Positions 30,416 to 39,911 are shown, counted from the first letter of the stretch. The stretch is DNA of 64,000 bases from Streptomyces sp. Je 1-79 (GCF_025195125.1 NZ_JAMGSL010000009.1:5091-69090), one strand, 5' to 3'. The notes: generated by a model not told the origin, from the letters alone. Program-made: numbers and translations.

Positions 30416-32794
30416 GTGACCATCGCGCCCGCCGATCCGGCCGCAGCGATCGAGAGCGACGGCAAGGAGAGCGACGGACCCGGGACCGTGCTTCTGCGGA
30501 CCCTGACCGACCTCACCGCCGACCTCACCGACACCGACCCCGGCAGGGTCGCCGCCGCCGCGCTGCGCGGGCGGAACGCCGGTTCGGACGAGGCGGAGCT
30601 GCGCGAGCTGGCCACCGAGGCGGCCGCGGGTCTCATCGCCGAGGACCCCGCCTACTCCCGGCTCGCCGCCCGGCTGCTCACGATCACGATCGCCGACGAG
30701 GCGGCCTCCCAGGGCTCGGTCTGCTTCTCCGCCTCGGTCGCCGTGGGGCACCACGAGGGCCTGATCGCCGACCGCACCGCCGAGTTCGTCCGGCAGCACG
30801 CCGAGCGGCTCGACTCGCTCATCGACACGGACGCCGACGACCGCTTCGGCTACTTCGGTCTGCGCACCCTCTACTCGCGGTACCTGCTGCGCCACCCCAT
30901 CACCCGCAAGGTGATCGAGACCCCGCAGCACTTCATGCTGCGCGTCGCCGCCGGTCTCGCCGAGGACGAGAGCGCCCGCGCCCTCGACGAGGTCGCCGCG
31001 CTGTACCGCCTGATGAGCCGGCTCGACTACCTGCCCTCCTCCCCCACGCTCTTCAACTCCGGCACCCGCCACCCGCAGATGTCGTCCTGCTACCTCCTGG
31101 ACTCCCCGCAGGACGAGCTGGACTCCATCTACGACCGGTACCACCAGGTCGCCCGGCTCTCGAAGCACGCGGGCGGGATCGGACTCTCGTACTCCCGCAT
31201 CCGCGCCCGCGGTTCGCTGATCCGCGGCACCAACGGGCACTCCAACGGCATCGTGCCGTTCCTGAAGACGCTGGACGCCTCCGTCGCCGCCGTGAACCAG
31301 GGCGGCCGCCGCAAGGGCGCCGCGGCCGTCTACCTGGAGACCTGGCACGCGGACATCGAGGAGTTCCTGGAGCTCCGCGACAACACGGGCGAGGACCAGC
31401 GCCGTACGCACAACCTGAACCTGGCGCACTGGATCCCGGACGAGTTCATGCGCCGGGTCAACGCGGACGCCCCGTGGTCGCTCTTCTCCCCGGCGGACGT
31501 GCCCGAGCTGGTCGACCTGTGGGGCGAGGAGTTCGACGCCGCCTACCGCGCGGCCGAGGCCAAGGGCCTGGCCCGCAAGACCATGCCGGCCCGTGACCTG
31601 TACGGCCGGATGATGCGGACCCTGGCCCAGACCGGCAACGGCTGGATGACCTTCAAGGACGCCTCGAACCGTACGGCCAACCAGACCGCCGAGCCCGGCC
31701 ACACGGTCCACTCCTCCAACCTCTGCACGGAGATCCTGGAGGTCACGGACGACGGCGAGACGGCGGTCTGCAACCTGGGTTCGGTGAACCTCGGCGCCTT
31801 CGTGGAGAACGGCGACATCGACTGGGAGCGCCTCGACTCGACCGTCCGTACGGCCGTCACCTTCCTCGACCGGGTCGTCGACATCAACTTCTACCCGACC
31901 GAGCAGGCCGGCCGCTCCAACGCCCGCTGGCGCCCGGTGGGCCTGGGCGCGATGGGTCTCCAGGACGTCTTCTTCCAGCTGAAGCTGCCGTTCGACTCCG
32001 CCGAGGCGCGGGCGCTGTCCACCCGTATCGCCGAGCGGATCATGCTCGCCGCGTACGAGGCGTCCACCGACCTCGCCGAGCGCAACGGCCCGCTGCCGGC
32101 CTGGGACAAGACCCGCGCGGCCCGCGGCGTCCTGCACCCCGACCACTACGACGTCGAGCTGAACTGGCCGGAGCGCTGGGCGGCGCTGCGCGAGCGGATC
32201 GCGGCCGTCGGCATGCGCAACAGCCTGCTGCTCGCCATCGCGCCGACGGCGACGATCGCCTCGATCGCCGGCGTGTACGAGTGCATCGAGCCGCAGGTCT
32301 CCAACCTGTTCAAGCGCGAGACGCTGTCGGGCGAGTTCCTCCAGGTCAACTCGTACCTGGTGCAGGAGCTGAAGCGGCTCGGCGTGTGGGACGCGCAGAC
32401 CCGTGAGGCGCTGCGCGAGGCCAACGGCTCGGTCGCCGACTTCACCTGGGTCCCGGCCGAGGTGCGCGAGCTGTACCGGACGGCGTGGGAGATCCCGCAG
32501 CGCGGTCTGATCGACATGGCGGCGGCCAGGACCCCGTTCCTGGACCAGTCGCAGTCCCTGAACCTGTTCCTGGAGACGCCGACGATCGGCAAGCTGTCGT
32601 CGATGTACGCGTACGCCTGGAAGCAGGGCCTGAAGACGACGTACTACCTGCGCTCCCGTCCGGCGACCCGGATCGCCCGCGCGGCCCGGGCCGCCGCGCC
32701 CACCGCCGCCACCATCCCCGTCCAGCAGGCCGCCGACCCCGACGCGGTCGCCTGCTCCCTGGAAAACCCCGAGTCCTGCGAGGCCTGCCAGTAA
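30416..32794 (+). CDS. nrdA: Class Ia ribonucleoside-diphosphate reductase, alpha subunit
   Basis: A 792-residue large subunit reducing NDPs to dNDPs. Active-site pieces visible: SSCYLLD (first redox cysteine) near residue 224, the loop HSSNLCTEI with catalytic Asn, Cys and Glu near 430, CNLGSVNLGAF with the second redox cysteine near 453, and a C-terminal CEAC shuttle pair at 788-791. The GTG at 30416 has GAGGGAGAG upstream. In-frame codons before it run through the riboswitch and are not coding. Stop overlaps the nrdB ATG (TAATG). Confidence 0.95.
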   Translation: MTIAPADPAAAIESDGKESDGPGTVLLRTLTDLTADLTDTDPGRVAAAALRGRNAGSDEAELRELATEAAAGLIAEDPAYSRLAARLLTITIADEAASQGSVCFSASVAVGHHEGLIADRTAEFVRQHAERLDSLIDTDADDRFGYFGLRTLYSRYLLRHPITRKVIETPQHFMLRVAAGLAEDESARALDEVAALYRLMSRLDYLPSSPTLFNSGTRHPQMSSCYLLDSPQDELDSIYDRYHQVARLSKHAGGIGLSYSRIRARGSLIRGTNGHSNGIVPFLKTLDASVAAVNQGGRRKGAAAVYLETWHADIEEFLELRDNTGEDQRRTHNLNLAHWIPDEFMRRVNADAPWSLFSPADVPELVDLWGEEFDAAYRAAEAKGLARKTMPARDLYGRMMRTLAQTGNGWMTFKDASNRTANQTAEPGHTVHSSNLCTEILEVTDDGETAVCNLGSVNLGAFVENGDIDWERLDSTVRTAVTFLDRVVDINFYPTEQAGRSNARWRPVGLGAMGLQDVFFQLKLPFDSAEARALSTRIAERIMLAAYEASTDLAERNGPLPAWDKTRAARGVLHPDHYDVELNWPERWAALRERIAAVGMRNSLLLAIAPTATIASIAGVYECIEPQVSNLFKRETLSGEFLQVNSYLVQELKRLGVWDAQTREALREANGSVADFTWVPAEVRELYRTAWEIPQRGLIDMAAARTPFLDQSQSLNLFLETPTIGKLSSMYAYAWKQGLKTTYYLRSRPATRIARAARAAAPTAATIPVQQAADPDAVACSLENPESCEACQ

Positions 32795-33810
32795 TGAGCT
32801 CCAACGATCAGAAGAACCTCCTCGACCCGGGCTTCGAGCTGACCCTGCGTCCGATGCGCTACCCGGACTTCTACGAGCGCTACCGGGACGCGATCAAGAA
32901 CACCTGGACCGTGGAGGAGGTCGACCTCCACTCGGACGTCGCCGACCTCGCCAAGCTGACGCCGGGTGAGCAGCACATGATCGGCCGGCTGGTGGCGTTC
33001 TTCGCGACCGGTGACTCGATCGTCGCCAACAACCTCGTGCTGACGCTGTACAAGCACATCAACTCCCCGGAGGCGCGCCTGTACCTGTCGCGCCAGCTGT
33101 TCGAGGAGGCCGTGCACGTCCAGTTCTATCTGACGCTGCTCGACACCTACCTGCCCGATCCGGCCGACCGTGCGGCCGCGTTCGACGCGGTGGAGAACAT
33201 CCCCTCCATCCGGGAGAAGGCGCAGTTCTGCTTCAAGTGGATGGACTCGGTCGAGAAGATCGACCGCCTGGAGACCCAGGCCGACCGCCGCCGCTTCCTG
33301 CTGAACCTGATCTGCTTCGCGGCGTGCATCGAGGGCCTGTTCTTCTACGGTGCCTTCGCGTATGTGTACTGGTTCCGGTCCCGCGGTCTGCTGCACGGTC
33401 TCGCGACCGGCACCAACTGGGTGTTCCGTGACGAGACGATGCACATGAACTTCGCCTTCGAGGTCGTGGACACCGTCCGCAAGGAGGAGCCGGAGCTCTT
33501 CGACGACGCGCTCCAGCAGCAGGTCACCGACATGCTGAAGGAGGCCGTCGAGGCGGAGCTGCAGTTCGGCCGCGACCTGTGCGGCGACGGCCTGCCCGGA
33601 ATGAACACCGAGTCGATGCGCGAGTACCTCCAGTGCGTCGCCGACCAGCGCCTGGTCCGCCTCGGATTCCCGCCGGTCTACGGCTCCGAGAACCCGTTCT
33701 CGTTCATGGAGCTCCAGGGCGTCCAGGAGCTGACCAACTTCTTCGAGCGCCGCCCGTCCGCCTACCAGGTGGCGGTCGAGGGCTCGGTGGACCTGGACGA
33801 GGACTTCTAG
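32794..33810 (+). CDS. nrdB: Class Ia ribonucleotide reductase, beta subunit
   Basis: A 338-residue R2 subunit that makes the tyrosyl radical at a di-iron site. EEAVHVQFY provides the E-x2-H iron ligands with the tyrosine four residues after the histidine, as in E. coli E115/H118/Y122; DETMHMNFAF gives the second E-x2-H. Translation is coupled to nrdA through TAATG. No nrdS-like AraC regulator gene follows; the next gene is def on the opposite strand. Confidence 0.96.
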   Translation: MSSNDQKNLLDPGFELTLRPMRYPDFYERYRDAIKNTWTVEEVDLHSDVADLAKLTPGEQHMIGRLVAFFATGDSIVANNLVLTLYKHINSPEARLYLSRQLFEEAVHVQFYLTLLDTYLPDPADRAAAFDAVENIPSIREKAQFCFKWMDSVEKIDRLETQADRRRFLLNLICFAACIEGLFFYGAFAYVYWFRSRGLLHGLATGTNWVFRDETMHMNFAFEVVDTVRKEEPELFDDALQQQVTDMLKEAVEAELQFGRDLCGDGLPGMNTESMREYLQCVADQRLVRLGFPPVYGSENPFSFMELQGVQELTNFFERRPSAYQVAVEGSVDLDEDF

Positions 33811-33838
33811 TCCGCCTCGCGCTCCAGGAAGCAAACGG

Positions 33839-33870
33839 CGAAGGGCCCGCTCCGGGGGAGGGGCCCTTCG
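33839..33870. terminator. Bidirectional terminator nrdB / def
   Basis: CGAAGGGCCC and GGGCCCTTCG form a perfect 10-bp stem with a 12-base loop between the convergent nrdB and def genes. Confidence 0.85.
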
Positions 33871-33889
33871 TCGTGTGCGCGGAGCGAGA

Positions 33890-34519
33890 TCAGTCGTTCG
33901 GGACCGTCTCGTAGCGGGGGGTGCCCTCTTCCATCTGGCGGAGGGCGTCCTTGCGGTCGCGCTTGGAGAGCTTGTCGATGTACAGGAAGCCGTACAGGTG
34001 GTCCGTCTCGTGCTGGAGGCAGCGCGCGAAGTAGCCGGTGCCGCGGACCTTGATCGGGTTGCCCTGGGCGTCCTGGCCGTGGACCTCGGCGAAGTCCGGG
34101 CGGGCCAGCGAGGCGTACGCGGTCGGGACCGAGAGGCAGCCCTCGTTGGAGTCGTCCAGAATGCGGCGGTCGGCCGGCAGGTCCTGGAGCACCGGGTTGA
34201 CGACGACGCCGGTGTGGCGCACGCCCTCGTCGTCGGGGCAGTCGTAGACGAAGACCTTCAGGTCGACGCCGATCTGGTTCGCGGCCAGGCCCACGCCCTC
34301 GGCGGCCTTCTGGCTGGCGAACATGTCGTCGATCAGCGCCGCGAGCTTGTCGTCGAACTCCGTGACGTCCTTGCACTCCCGGTGGAGCACCGGGTTGCCG
34401 ACGACCGTGATCGGGCGCGCCGTGCCGCGCTCGCGGTACGCGAGCTCGCGCGCCTCGCAGTCCTCCGTGTCGACGACGAAACCGTCGTTGATCTGCTCGT
34501 CAGTCTCCTGCTGCGCCAT
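33890..34519 (-). CDS. def: Peptide deformylase
   Basis: A 209-residue deformylase that removes formyl groups from nascent peptides. All three family motifs are intact: GVGLAANQIG, EGCLSVP and QHETDHL (metal ligands Cys and two His, catalytic Glu). A hydrophilic N-terminal extension of about 35 residues precedes the catalytic domain. ATG at 34519 (MAQQETDEQIND). Confidence 0.95.
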   Translation of the reverse strand: MAQQETDEQINDGFVVDTEDCEARELAYRERGTARPITVVGNPVLHRECKDVTEFDDKLAALIDDMFASQKAAEGVGLAANQIGVDLKVFVYDCPDDEGVRHTGVVVNPVLQDLPADRRILDDSNEGCLSVPTAYASLARPDFAEVHGQDAQGNPIKVRGTGYFARCLQHETDHLYGFLYIDKLSKRDRKDALRQMEEGTPRYETVPND

Positions 34520-34588
34520 TCCGCCGCACGCCTTCCTCAGAACCCCAGTCGATGGTCCCGTACAGCCTAAGGGCAGGATCCGGGCCGT

Positions 34589-35569
34589 TCAGCAGACCTC
34601 TTCGAGATCCCGCCACTCGCGGCTGTCGGGGCTGTCCGCCACCCAGCCGTCCAGCAGCCCGCGGACCAGGCCCACGGGCGCGGCGATCCCGCACTCCCGT
34701 TCCGGGACCCAGAGCTCGCCGGGCGAGCGGTGGCCGAGGGGGCCGGGGTGGCCCGGCTCGCTGTGGTCGTGCGGGTCGAGGTGCTCGCCCTCGCCCTCCG
34801 CACTGGGCATGGTCGACTCGGAGCAGGCGCGACAGAGCAGCCGGACCGACGAGGACCAGTCCTCGGCGGCGAACCCGGCGTCCGCGGCGAGCTGCTCCAG
34901 CGCGTCCCGGTCGGCCTCCGTGGCGGCCTCCAGGAGCACCACCCAGGTGGGGACGGGCGAGGGCGCCCAGAGCTCGATCTCGTCGAAGACGGGGTAGGAC
35001 GGGCCCGCGCTCGTCGTGCGCTCGCCGTTGGGCACGCCGTCGTGGAGGACGACCTCGCCCCAGCGGCGGCCGGAGGACGGCAGCGGGATGGAGAGCACCT
35101 CGATCCGGGCCGGGTCCAGCCTGCGGCCCCACACGACCTCGGCCTCGCCCTCCGGCGAGAGCCGGACCGCCGCGCTGCCCAGCTCCATCCCGGCCGGCTC
35201 CCCGGTCCCGGCGGAGGCACCGGGGACCTTGAGCCCGTACGCCTGCCAGGCACGACGGGCCAGCGGCCAGTCCTGGAGCGCGGTGGCGGCGATGCCGACG
35301 TTCCACCAGTCGGGGGCGCCCGTCTCCTTGTCGAGGAGCGCGACGGCGCGCAGCCCGGCGGCCCGGGCCTGCTCCCAGTCGTGCCGGAACTTGTGCAGCA
35401 GCGCCAGGTTGAACCAGGACTCCGAGAGCCAGGGCTCCAGATCCGCCGCGCGTGTGAGCAGCGCGCCCGCGTCCTCGTACCGGCCGTCGCCGATCAGCGT
35501 GAACGCGCGGTCGGTGGCCTGCCGCCACGAGGCGGAGGGCCGATGCCGTACCTTCCCGAAGATCCTCAC
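34589..35569 (-). CDS. Tetratricopeptide-repeat protein
   Basis: A 326-residue protein. Residues 15-115 hold about three TPR-like helix pairs (ATDRAFTLIGDGRYEDAGALLTRA, then SESWFNLALLHKFRHDWEQA). The rest is not repeat and has a His/Glu/Asp-rich linker near 255-275 and a conserved CGIAAPVGLV end. Probably a protein-interaction module; partner unknown. GTG start at 35569 with GGCGGGAA upstream. It lies 69 bases upstream of def on the same strand. Confidence 0.75.
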   Translation of the reverse strand: MRIFGKVRHRPSASWRQATDRAFTLIGDGRYEDAGALLTRAADLEPWLSESWFNLALLHKFRHDWEQARAAGLRAVALLDKETGAPDWWNVGIAATALQDWPLARRAWQAYGLKVPGASAGTGEPAGMELGSAAVRLSPEGEAEVVWGRRLDPARIEVLSIPLPSSGRRWGEVVLHDGVPNGERTTSAGPSYPVFDEIELWAPSPVPTWVVLLEAATEADRDALEQLAADAGFAAEDWSSSVRLLCRACSESTMPSAEGEGEHLDPHDHSEPGHPGPLGHRSPGELWVPERECGIAAPVGLVRGLLDGWVADSPDSREWRDLEEVC

Positions 35570-35648
35570 GATTCCCGCCTGCCGGTCGCTTCACCCTCTT
35601 GTTCGCATCCAACCATGCCCGGTTGGACGCGCGCTCATTACCCATGGG

Positions 35649-36950
35649 TTACCCAGGAGGGACAAGGGTGACGCCCCCGGTCACACCGCCTCTCGCGAGG
35701 ACTCGGGCGAGGGATTCGACGACCGCGGGGTGGTGGTCGCGGGCGGTGGAGAGGCGGAGCCGTTCGAGGGCGGTGAGCGACCCGCCGGCACCGCCGCCGG
35801 TCCCGGCCAGATCGTCGTAGGCGTTGACGGTACGGACGATCCGGGCGGGCAGCGGCTGGTCGCGGTACGGGTCGGCCTGGCGCTCCACGACGACGGCCAC
35901 GGCCGCCGGAACGCCGGTCTGGCGGACGACCGCGCCGCCGAGGAGCGCGATCCGGCGCTGCTCCTCGGCCGGGAGGAGGGCGGTGGCGCCTTCGGGCACG
36001 GGGTCGACGAGGGAGAGCTGGCCGATGTCGTGCATGAGCGCGGCGTACTCAAGGACGGTCAGCTCGGCCCCGGAGAGCCCCAGCTCGCGGCCGACGGCCC
36101 CGCTGAGGGCGGCGACGCGACGGGCATGCCCCGGTGGGGTACAGCCCGCGATCTCGGTGGCGCGGGCGAGGGAGGCGATGGTCTGCCGGTTGACGGCGCG
36201 GACGGCCGCGTAGCGCCGGAAGGAGACCTGGGTCAGCAGCAGCGGCACGCAGAAGACGGGCAGGGCCCAGAGTCCGGCGGCGGCCACGCCGAGGGCCATG
36301 ACGGCGCCGGTGGCGCAGACGGCGGAGCCGATGCCGAGCAGGGCGCGCAGCTCGTCGCGGAGGAGGGGGCCGTACGGAAAGCCGGTGCGGGCGCGGAGCA
36401 TCAGGGCGGCGAGGACGGCGTCGCACAGAGCGGTGAGAACGAGGAGGAGCAGCAGGAAGAGGGCGTAGGCGGGGCCGTGGCCGAGGCGCTCGGAGAGCTC
36501 GCCGGAGTTGAAGAGCGGCTGGAAGCAGAGGGCGGCGAAGCCGACGGTGAGGATGCGGCGGGCCTGGTGGTCGAGGTCGGGGCCCTTGCCGCGGGCGATG
36601 TGCGGGACGATCCCGACGAGCCCGCCGGCGACGACGACGGCGACGACCTGGAGGACGCCGTGGGTGGTCGCGCGGCCCGCCTGCTCGCCGAGCAGGGCGT
36701 ACGCGAGGGCTCCGGCGGTGGCGAGCGGCGCGGGCTCCCTGCCCCGCAGCTCGCCGGGTGCGGGGGGCGCGTCGGCTCCCGGCAGGCCGCCCCAGCGGGC
36801 GAGCTCGCCCACCGCGATGAGGACGCCGAACGCCAGGGCGTTCCCGGGGTCGCTGACCCCGCTCCAGAGCGTGGCGGCGAACCCGGCGGCGGTGAGCGCG
36901 AGCGCGGCGATGTGGACCGCACCGAGGGTGAGGCTCCCCGGCCGCCTCAC
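35649..36950 (-). CDS. Membrane HD-domain protein with degenerate GYP part
   Basis: A 433-residue protein with about seven to eight transmembrane segments in residues 10-245, then an HD phosphohydrolase-like domain: HARRVAALSGAVGRELG and LMHDIGQLSLVDP. The HD pair is present, but the HHE-(N)-GYP half of HD-GYP enzymes is replaced by VVVERQADPYRDQPLPARI, so c-di-GMP hydrolysis is unlikely. The GTG at 36950 overlaps the stop of the intact HD-GYP gene upstream as GTGA. The pair probably works as one membrane unit; this member may be regulatory. Confidence 0.82.
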   Translation of the reverse strand: MRRPGSLTLGAVHIAALALTAAGFAATLWSGVSDPGNALAFGVLIAVGELARWGGLPGADAPPAPGELRGREPAPLATAGALAYALLGEQAGRATTHGVLQVVAVVVAGGLVGIVPHIARGKGPDLDHQARRILTVGFAALCFQPLFNSGELSERLGHGPAYALFLLLLLVLTALCDAVLAALMLRARTGFPYGPLLRDELRALLGIGSAVCATGAVMALGVAAAGLWALPVFCVPLLLTQVSFRRYAAVRAVNRQTIASLARATEIAGCTPPGHARRVAALSGAVGRELGLSGAELTVLEYAALMHDIGQLSLVDPVPEGATALLPAEEQRRIALLGGAVVRQTGVPAAVAVVVERQADPYRDQPLPARIVRTVNAYDDLAGTGGGAGGSLTALERLRLSTARDHHPAVVESLARVLARGGVTGGVTLVPPG

Positions 36951-38605
36951 GCGCGTCCGCCGGGCGGGACGTGCGCCTTCGGCGCGGAGACGCCGCGGGG
37001 GCGGGCGGACGGGCCCCGCGCCTCGGCGGCCGTGGGCGGCCCGGCGTCCGCGCGGGGCGCCCGGACGCCGGCCGGCGCGGCCGTGGCGGGCACGCGCGCG
37101 GGAAGCCCGCCTTCCGCCGCCCGCGTGTCGCCGGAAGCCGGTCCCTTTCCGACGGCGGCCGCCGGGGCTCGGGGCGCAGGCGTGCGGGGTTCGGGGGTTC
37201 GGGGCCCAGTGGCTCGGGGATCAGCTCGGGGTCCAGCGGCGGGGGTGGCCGGGGCTCGGGGCGCGGGCGTGCGGGGTGGCGGGGGCGGTGCGCCGGGTTC
37301 GTCGGCGGTCACGTCCGTCTGCCAGCCGTGCCGGTCCAGCGCCCGGACCAGTGCCCGGACCATCCGGGGGTCGAAGTGCGTCCCCGCGCACCGCTCCAGC
37401 TCCGCCACCGCCGTCGCCACCGGCCGCGCCCGGCTGTAGGACCGGGTCGAGGTCATCGCGTCGAAGGCGTCGGCGACCGCCACCACGCGGGCGAACTCGG
37501 GAATCTGGCTCCCGCTGAGCCCGTACGGGTACCCGCTGCCGTCCATCCGTTCGTGGTGGTGCAGGATCGCCGCCCGTGCCTCCCCGAGGAAGCCGATGCC
37601 CCGGACCATCTCGTGTCCGTACTCCGGGTGCAGTTCGATGATCCGGCGCTCCTCGGGGGTCAGCGGCCCGTCCTTCCTCAGGACCCGCGTCGGCACCCCG
37701 AGCTTGCCCACGTCGTGCAGGATCCCGGCGAAGCGGAGGATCTCCAGGCGCTCCTCCGCCATGCCGAGCTCATGGGCGATCAGCACCGACGCCCGCCCCA
37801 CCCGTTCGCTGTGTCCGCGGGTGTACCTGTCCTTGATGTCGACGGCCTGCACGAGGGCTCGGATCGTCGCCTGGTGCGCGGCGCGTTCGCGGTGGTACTG
37901 CGCGAAGACCCAGCAGGAGATGTACATCGGCAGCAGGACGAAGAGCGCGGCGACGGGGCCGTACGCGCTACGCCAGAGCACCGCCATCATCAGCCCGGCG
38001 AGGCCGTGGACCGCGTGCGGGGCGAGCGCGCGGCCGAGCAGCCCGCGCCAGGCGGTGCGCGGCGGGATCCTCTCGGCGGCGATCCGGATCCCGCCGTCGA
38101 GGGCCGTCAGGACCAGGCAGAAGGTGAGCGCGGAGGCCGCGGCCGGGAGCAGGGCGTACGGGAAGTCGGGGGCGTGCGGGCCCTTCCCGAGGGCCTCGTC
38201 GCGGCCCAGGGTCTCGGCGACGAGCGCGGCGGCCCAGACGGTGATCAGGAGCTGGGACGTCCGCCAGATCCGCCGTACCCCCGCGGGCCGCTCGTCGACC
38301 CGGGCGAGGAGCGCTCCGGGCAGCGCGGTGAGCGCGGCGGCGGAGGGCGGGAGGAGGAGCGCGGAGGCGAGCAGGACGGGGAAGAAGGAGCCGGCGCCCA
38401 TGGGCGAGGTGCCGCCGAGCAGCCGGCCGAGGATCCGGCAGCGGGCGGGGACCTCGCAGACGGCGTACAGGACGCCGAGGAGCGCGACGGCGCTCCAGGG
38501 GACGGGCGCGCCGGGGCGCAGGGCGGGCAGCGCGCAGCCGGCGGCGCCGACGAGGGCACAGCCGATGTACACGCGTGCCGTAACCGGAATCGCCTTCACG
38601 CCCAT
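36947..38605 (-). CDS. Membrane HD-GYP domain protein
   Basis: A 552-residue protein with about eight transmembrane helices in the first 250 residues and a full HD-GYP domain: HSERVGRASVLIAHELGM, ILHDVGKLGVP, HPEYGHEMVRGI, and ILHHHERMDGSGYPYGLSG. Such enzymes cleave cyclic di-GMP or related nucleotides; nucleotide identity is inference. After about residue 430 comes a 120-residue Pro/Ala/Arg-rich tail with repeated PRTPAPRAP. The ATG at 38605 (MGVKAIPV) is chosen; earlier in-frame starts have no support. Confidence 0.85.
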   Translation of the reverse strand: MGVKAIPVTARVYIGCALVGAAGCALPALRPGAPVPWSAVALLGVLYAVCEVPARCRILGRLLGGTSPMGAGSFFPVLLASALLLPPSAAALTALPGALLARVDERPAGVRRIWRTSQLLITVWAAALVAETLGRDEALGKGPHAPDFPYALLPAAASALTFCLVLTALDGGIRIAAERIPPRTAWRGLLGRALAPHAVHGLAGLMMAVLWRSAYGPVAALFVLLPMYISCWVFAQYHRERAAHQATIRALVQAVDIKDRYTRGHSERVGRASVLIAHELGMAEERLEILRFAGILHDVGKLGVPTRVLRKDGPLTPEERRIIELHPEYGHEMVRGIGFLGEARAAILHHHERMDGSGYPYGLSGSQIPEFARVVAVADAFDAMTSTRSYSRARPVATAVAELERCAGTHFDPRMVRALVRALDRHGWQTDVTADEPGAPPPPPRTPAPRAPATPAAGPRADPRATGPRTPEPRTPAPRAPAAAVGKGPASGDTRAAEGGLPARVPATAAPAGVRAPRADAGPPTAAEARGPSARPRGVSAPKAHVPPGGRA

Positions 38606-38696
38606 CACGCCTGTCACGCTAGCGAGTTGGACGGGTCCCGCGGGCCCTCGACGGCCGATTCGCACCATCGGGTGATGCAAGCTGATGTATGCGTGA

Positions 38697-38725
38697 GGGC
38701 CGCGGCGATCACATCGCGGCGGCCC
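38697..38725 (-). terminator. Terminator after sigR-rsrA
   Basis: GGGCCGCGGCGAT and ATCGCGGCGGCCC form a 13-bp stem with one mismatch and a CAC loop, 25 bases beyond the rsrA stop and before the HD-GYP gene. Confidence 0.7.
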
Positions 38726-38749
38726 TTCGTCGAGGCGGGGCGCGGGGCG

Positions 38750-39049
38750 CTACTCCTGAGCGGTCGCCGTGATGTCCTGCTCGGGGACCATCTGCCCCGA
38801 ACGGATCAGGTCGATGCGGCCCATCACCTTGGCCCGCAGATCGGTGGGCACGTCGTCACTGCCGCAGCAGCGCTTGACGAGCTTCTTCACCGCCTGCTCC
38901 AGCCCGTACTTCTCCAGGCAGGGGGAGCACTCCTCGAAGTGCACCTCGAACTTCGTGCAGTCACTGTCGGGCATCTCATGGTCGAGGAACTCGTAGAGAT
39001 GATCCAGGACCTCTGAGCAATCCGTCTCGTGCGGCTCTCCGCAGCTCAT
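38750..39049 (-). CDS. rsrA: RsrA, redox-sensing anti-sigma factor of SigR
   Basis: A 99-residue zinc-binding anti-sigma (ZAS) protein. The zinc/redox residues are at the positions known for S. coelicolor RsrA: C11, H37, C41 and C44, with further cysteines C3, C31, C61 and C62. Under thiol stress a disulfide forms, zinc leaves and SigR is freed. The ATG overlaps the sigR stop (ATGA), so the pair is translationally coupled in equal amounts. Confidence 0.97.
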   Translation of the reverse strand: MSCGEPHETDCSEVLDHLYEFLDHEMPDSDCTKFEVHFEECSPCLEKYGLEQAVKKLVKRCCGSDDVPTDLRAKVMGRIDLIRSGQMVPEQDITATAQE

Positions 39050-39867
39050 GAGCCCGAGCCTTTCAGATCGTTCGACGACTCTCCGGCGCCCGCGGGAACG
39101 AGCCCGCGGTCGCGGGCGTAGTCCTCGAGCATGCCGCGCAACTGGCGGCGGCCCCGGTGCAGTCGGGACATCACCGTACCGATGGGTGTACCCATGATGT
39201 CCGCGATCTCCTTGTACGCAAAGCCCTCGACATCGGCGAGATAGACGGCGATGCGGAATTCCTCGGGGATCGCCTGGAGCGCTTCCTTCACGTCGGAGTC
39301 CGGCAGGTGGTCGAGGGCCTGCGACTCGGCGGAGCGCAGTCCGGTCGACATGTGCGACTCGGCGCGGGCGAGCTGCCAGTCCTCGATCTCCTCGGCGGCG
39401 CTGCGCTGGGGCTCACGCTGCTTCTTGCGGTACGAGTTGATGAAGGTGTTGGTGAGGATGCGGTACAGCCACGCCTTCAGATTCGTACCCTCGCGGAACT
39501 GGTGGAACGAGCCGTACGCCTTGGCGTACGTCTCCTGCACCAGGTCCTCGGCGTCGGCCGGATTGCGCGTCATGCGCAGCGCGGCGGAGTACATCTGGTC
39601 GAGGAATCCGAGGGCGTCCCGCTCGAAGCGCGCGTTGCGCTCCGCGGTCGTCTCCTCGGGGCCGTCGTCGGTCCCTGTGTCGGTCCCAGTGACCGGACCC
39701 ACCTCCTCCAGCGCTGCGGCGAACCCGAAGGCGGACCCGCTCGTTTCGGAGGATAGACGAGGAACCGCTCCGCCCGCCGCCCGAATAGGGGCGGTCTTGG
39801 GAGCGGGCAGCACCGTCCAGTCGAGGTCAGCGGCCTGCGCGCGCTCGGGGCAGATGGTCGAACCCAT
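39046..39867 (-). CDS. sigR: SigR, ECF sigma factor for thiol-oxidative stress
   Basis: A 273-residue reading from the ATG at 39867. The core sigma begins near residue 76 (ERNARFERDALGFLDQM); region 2 is DAEDLVQETYAKAYGSFHQF, region 4 is EEFRIAVYLADVEGFAYKEIADIMGTPIGTVMSRLHRGRRQL. A GTG at 39702 (GPVTGTD...) gives the shorter 218-residue form. The 55-residue difference equals the extension of the unstable SigR' isoform of S. coelicolor, so both starts are probably used. A SigR-type promoter lies at 39912-39938. RsrA follows by ATGA overlap. Confidence 0.95.
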   Translation of the reverse strand: MGSTICPERAQAADLDWTVLPAPKTAPIRAAGGAVPRLSSETSGSAFGFAAALEEVGPVTGTDTGTDDGPEETTAERNARFERDALGFLDQMYSAALRMTRNPADAEDLVQETYAKAYGSFHQFREGTNLKAWLYRILTNTFINSYRKKQREPQRSAAEEIEDWQLARAESHMSTGLRSAESQALDHLPDSDVKEALQAIPEEFRIAVYLADVEGFAYKEIADIMGTPIGTVMSRLHRGRRQLRGMLEDYARDRGLVPAGAGESSNDLKGSGS

Positions 39868-39911
39868 GCGACGGACTCCCTCTTCCTTGCTCTCACACCG
39901 ACATGCGTCAC

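Noticed and set aside
34520..34588. SigR-type promoter before def
   Set aside because: No GGGAAT-N18-GTT arrangement could be read on the minus strand in this gap.
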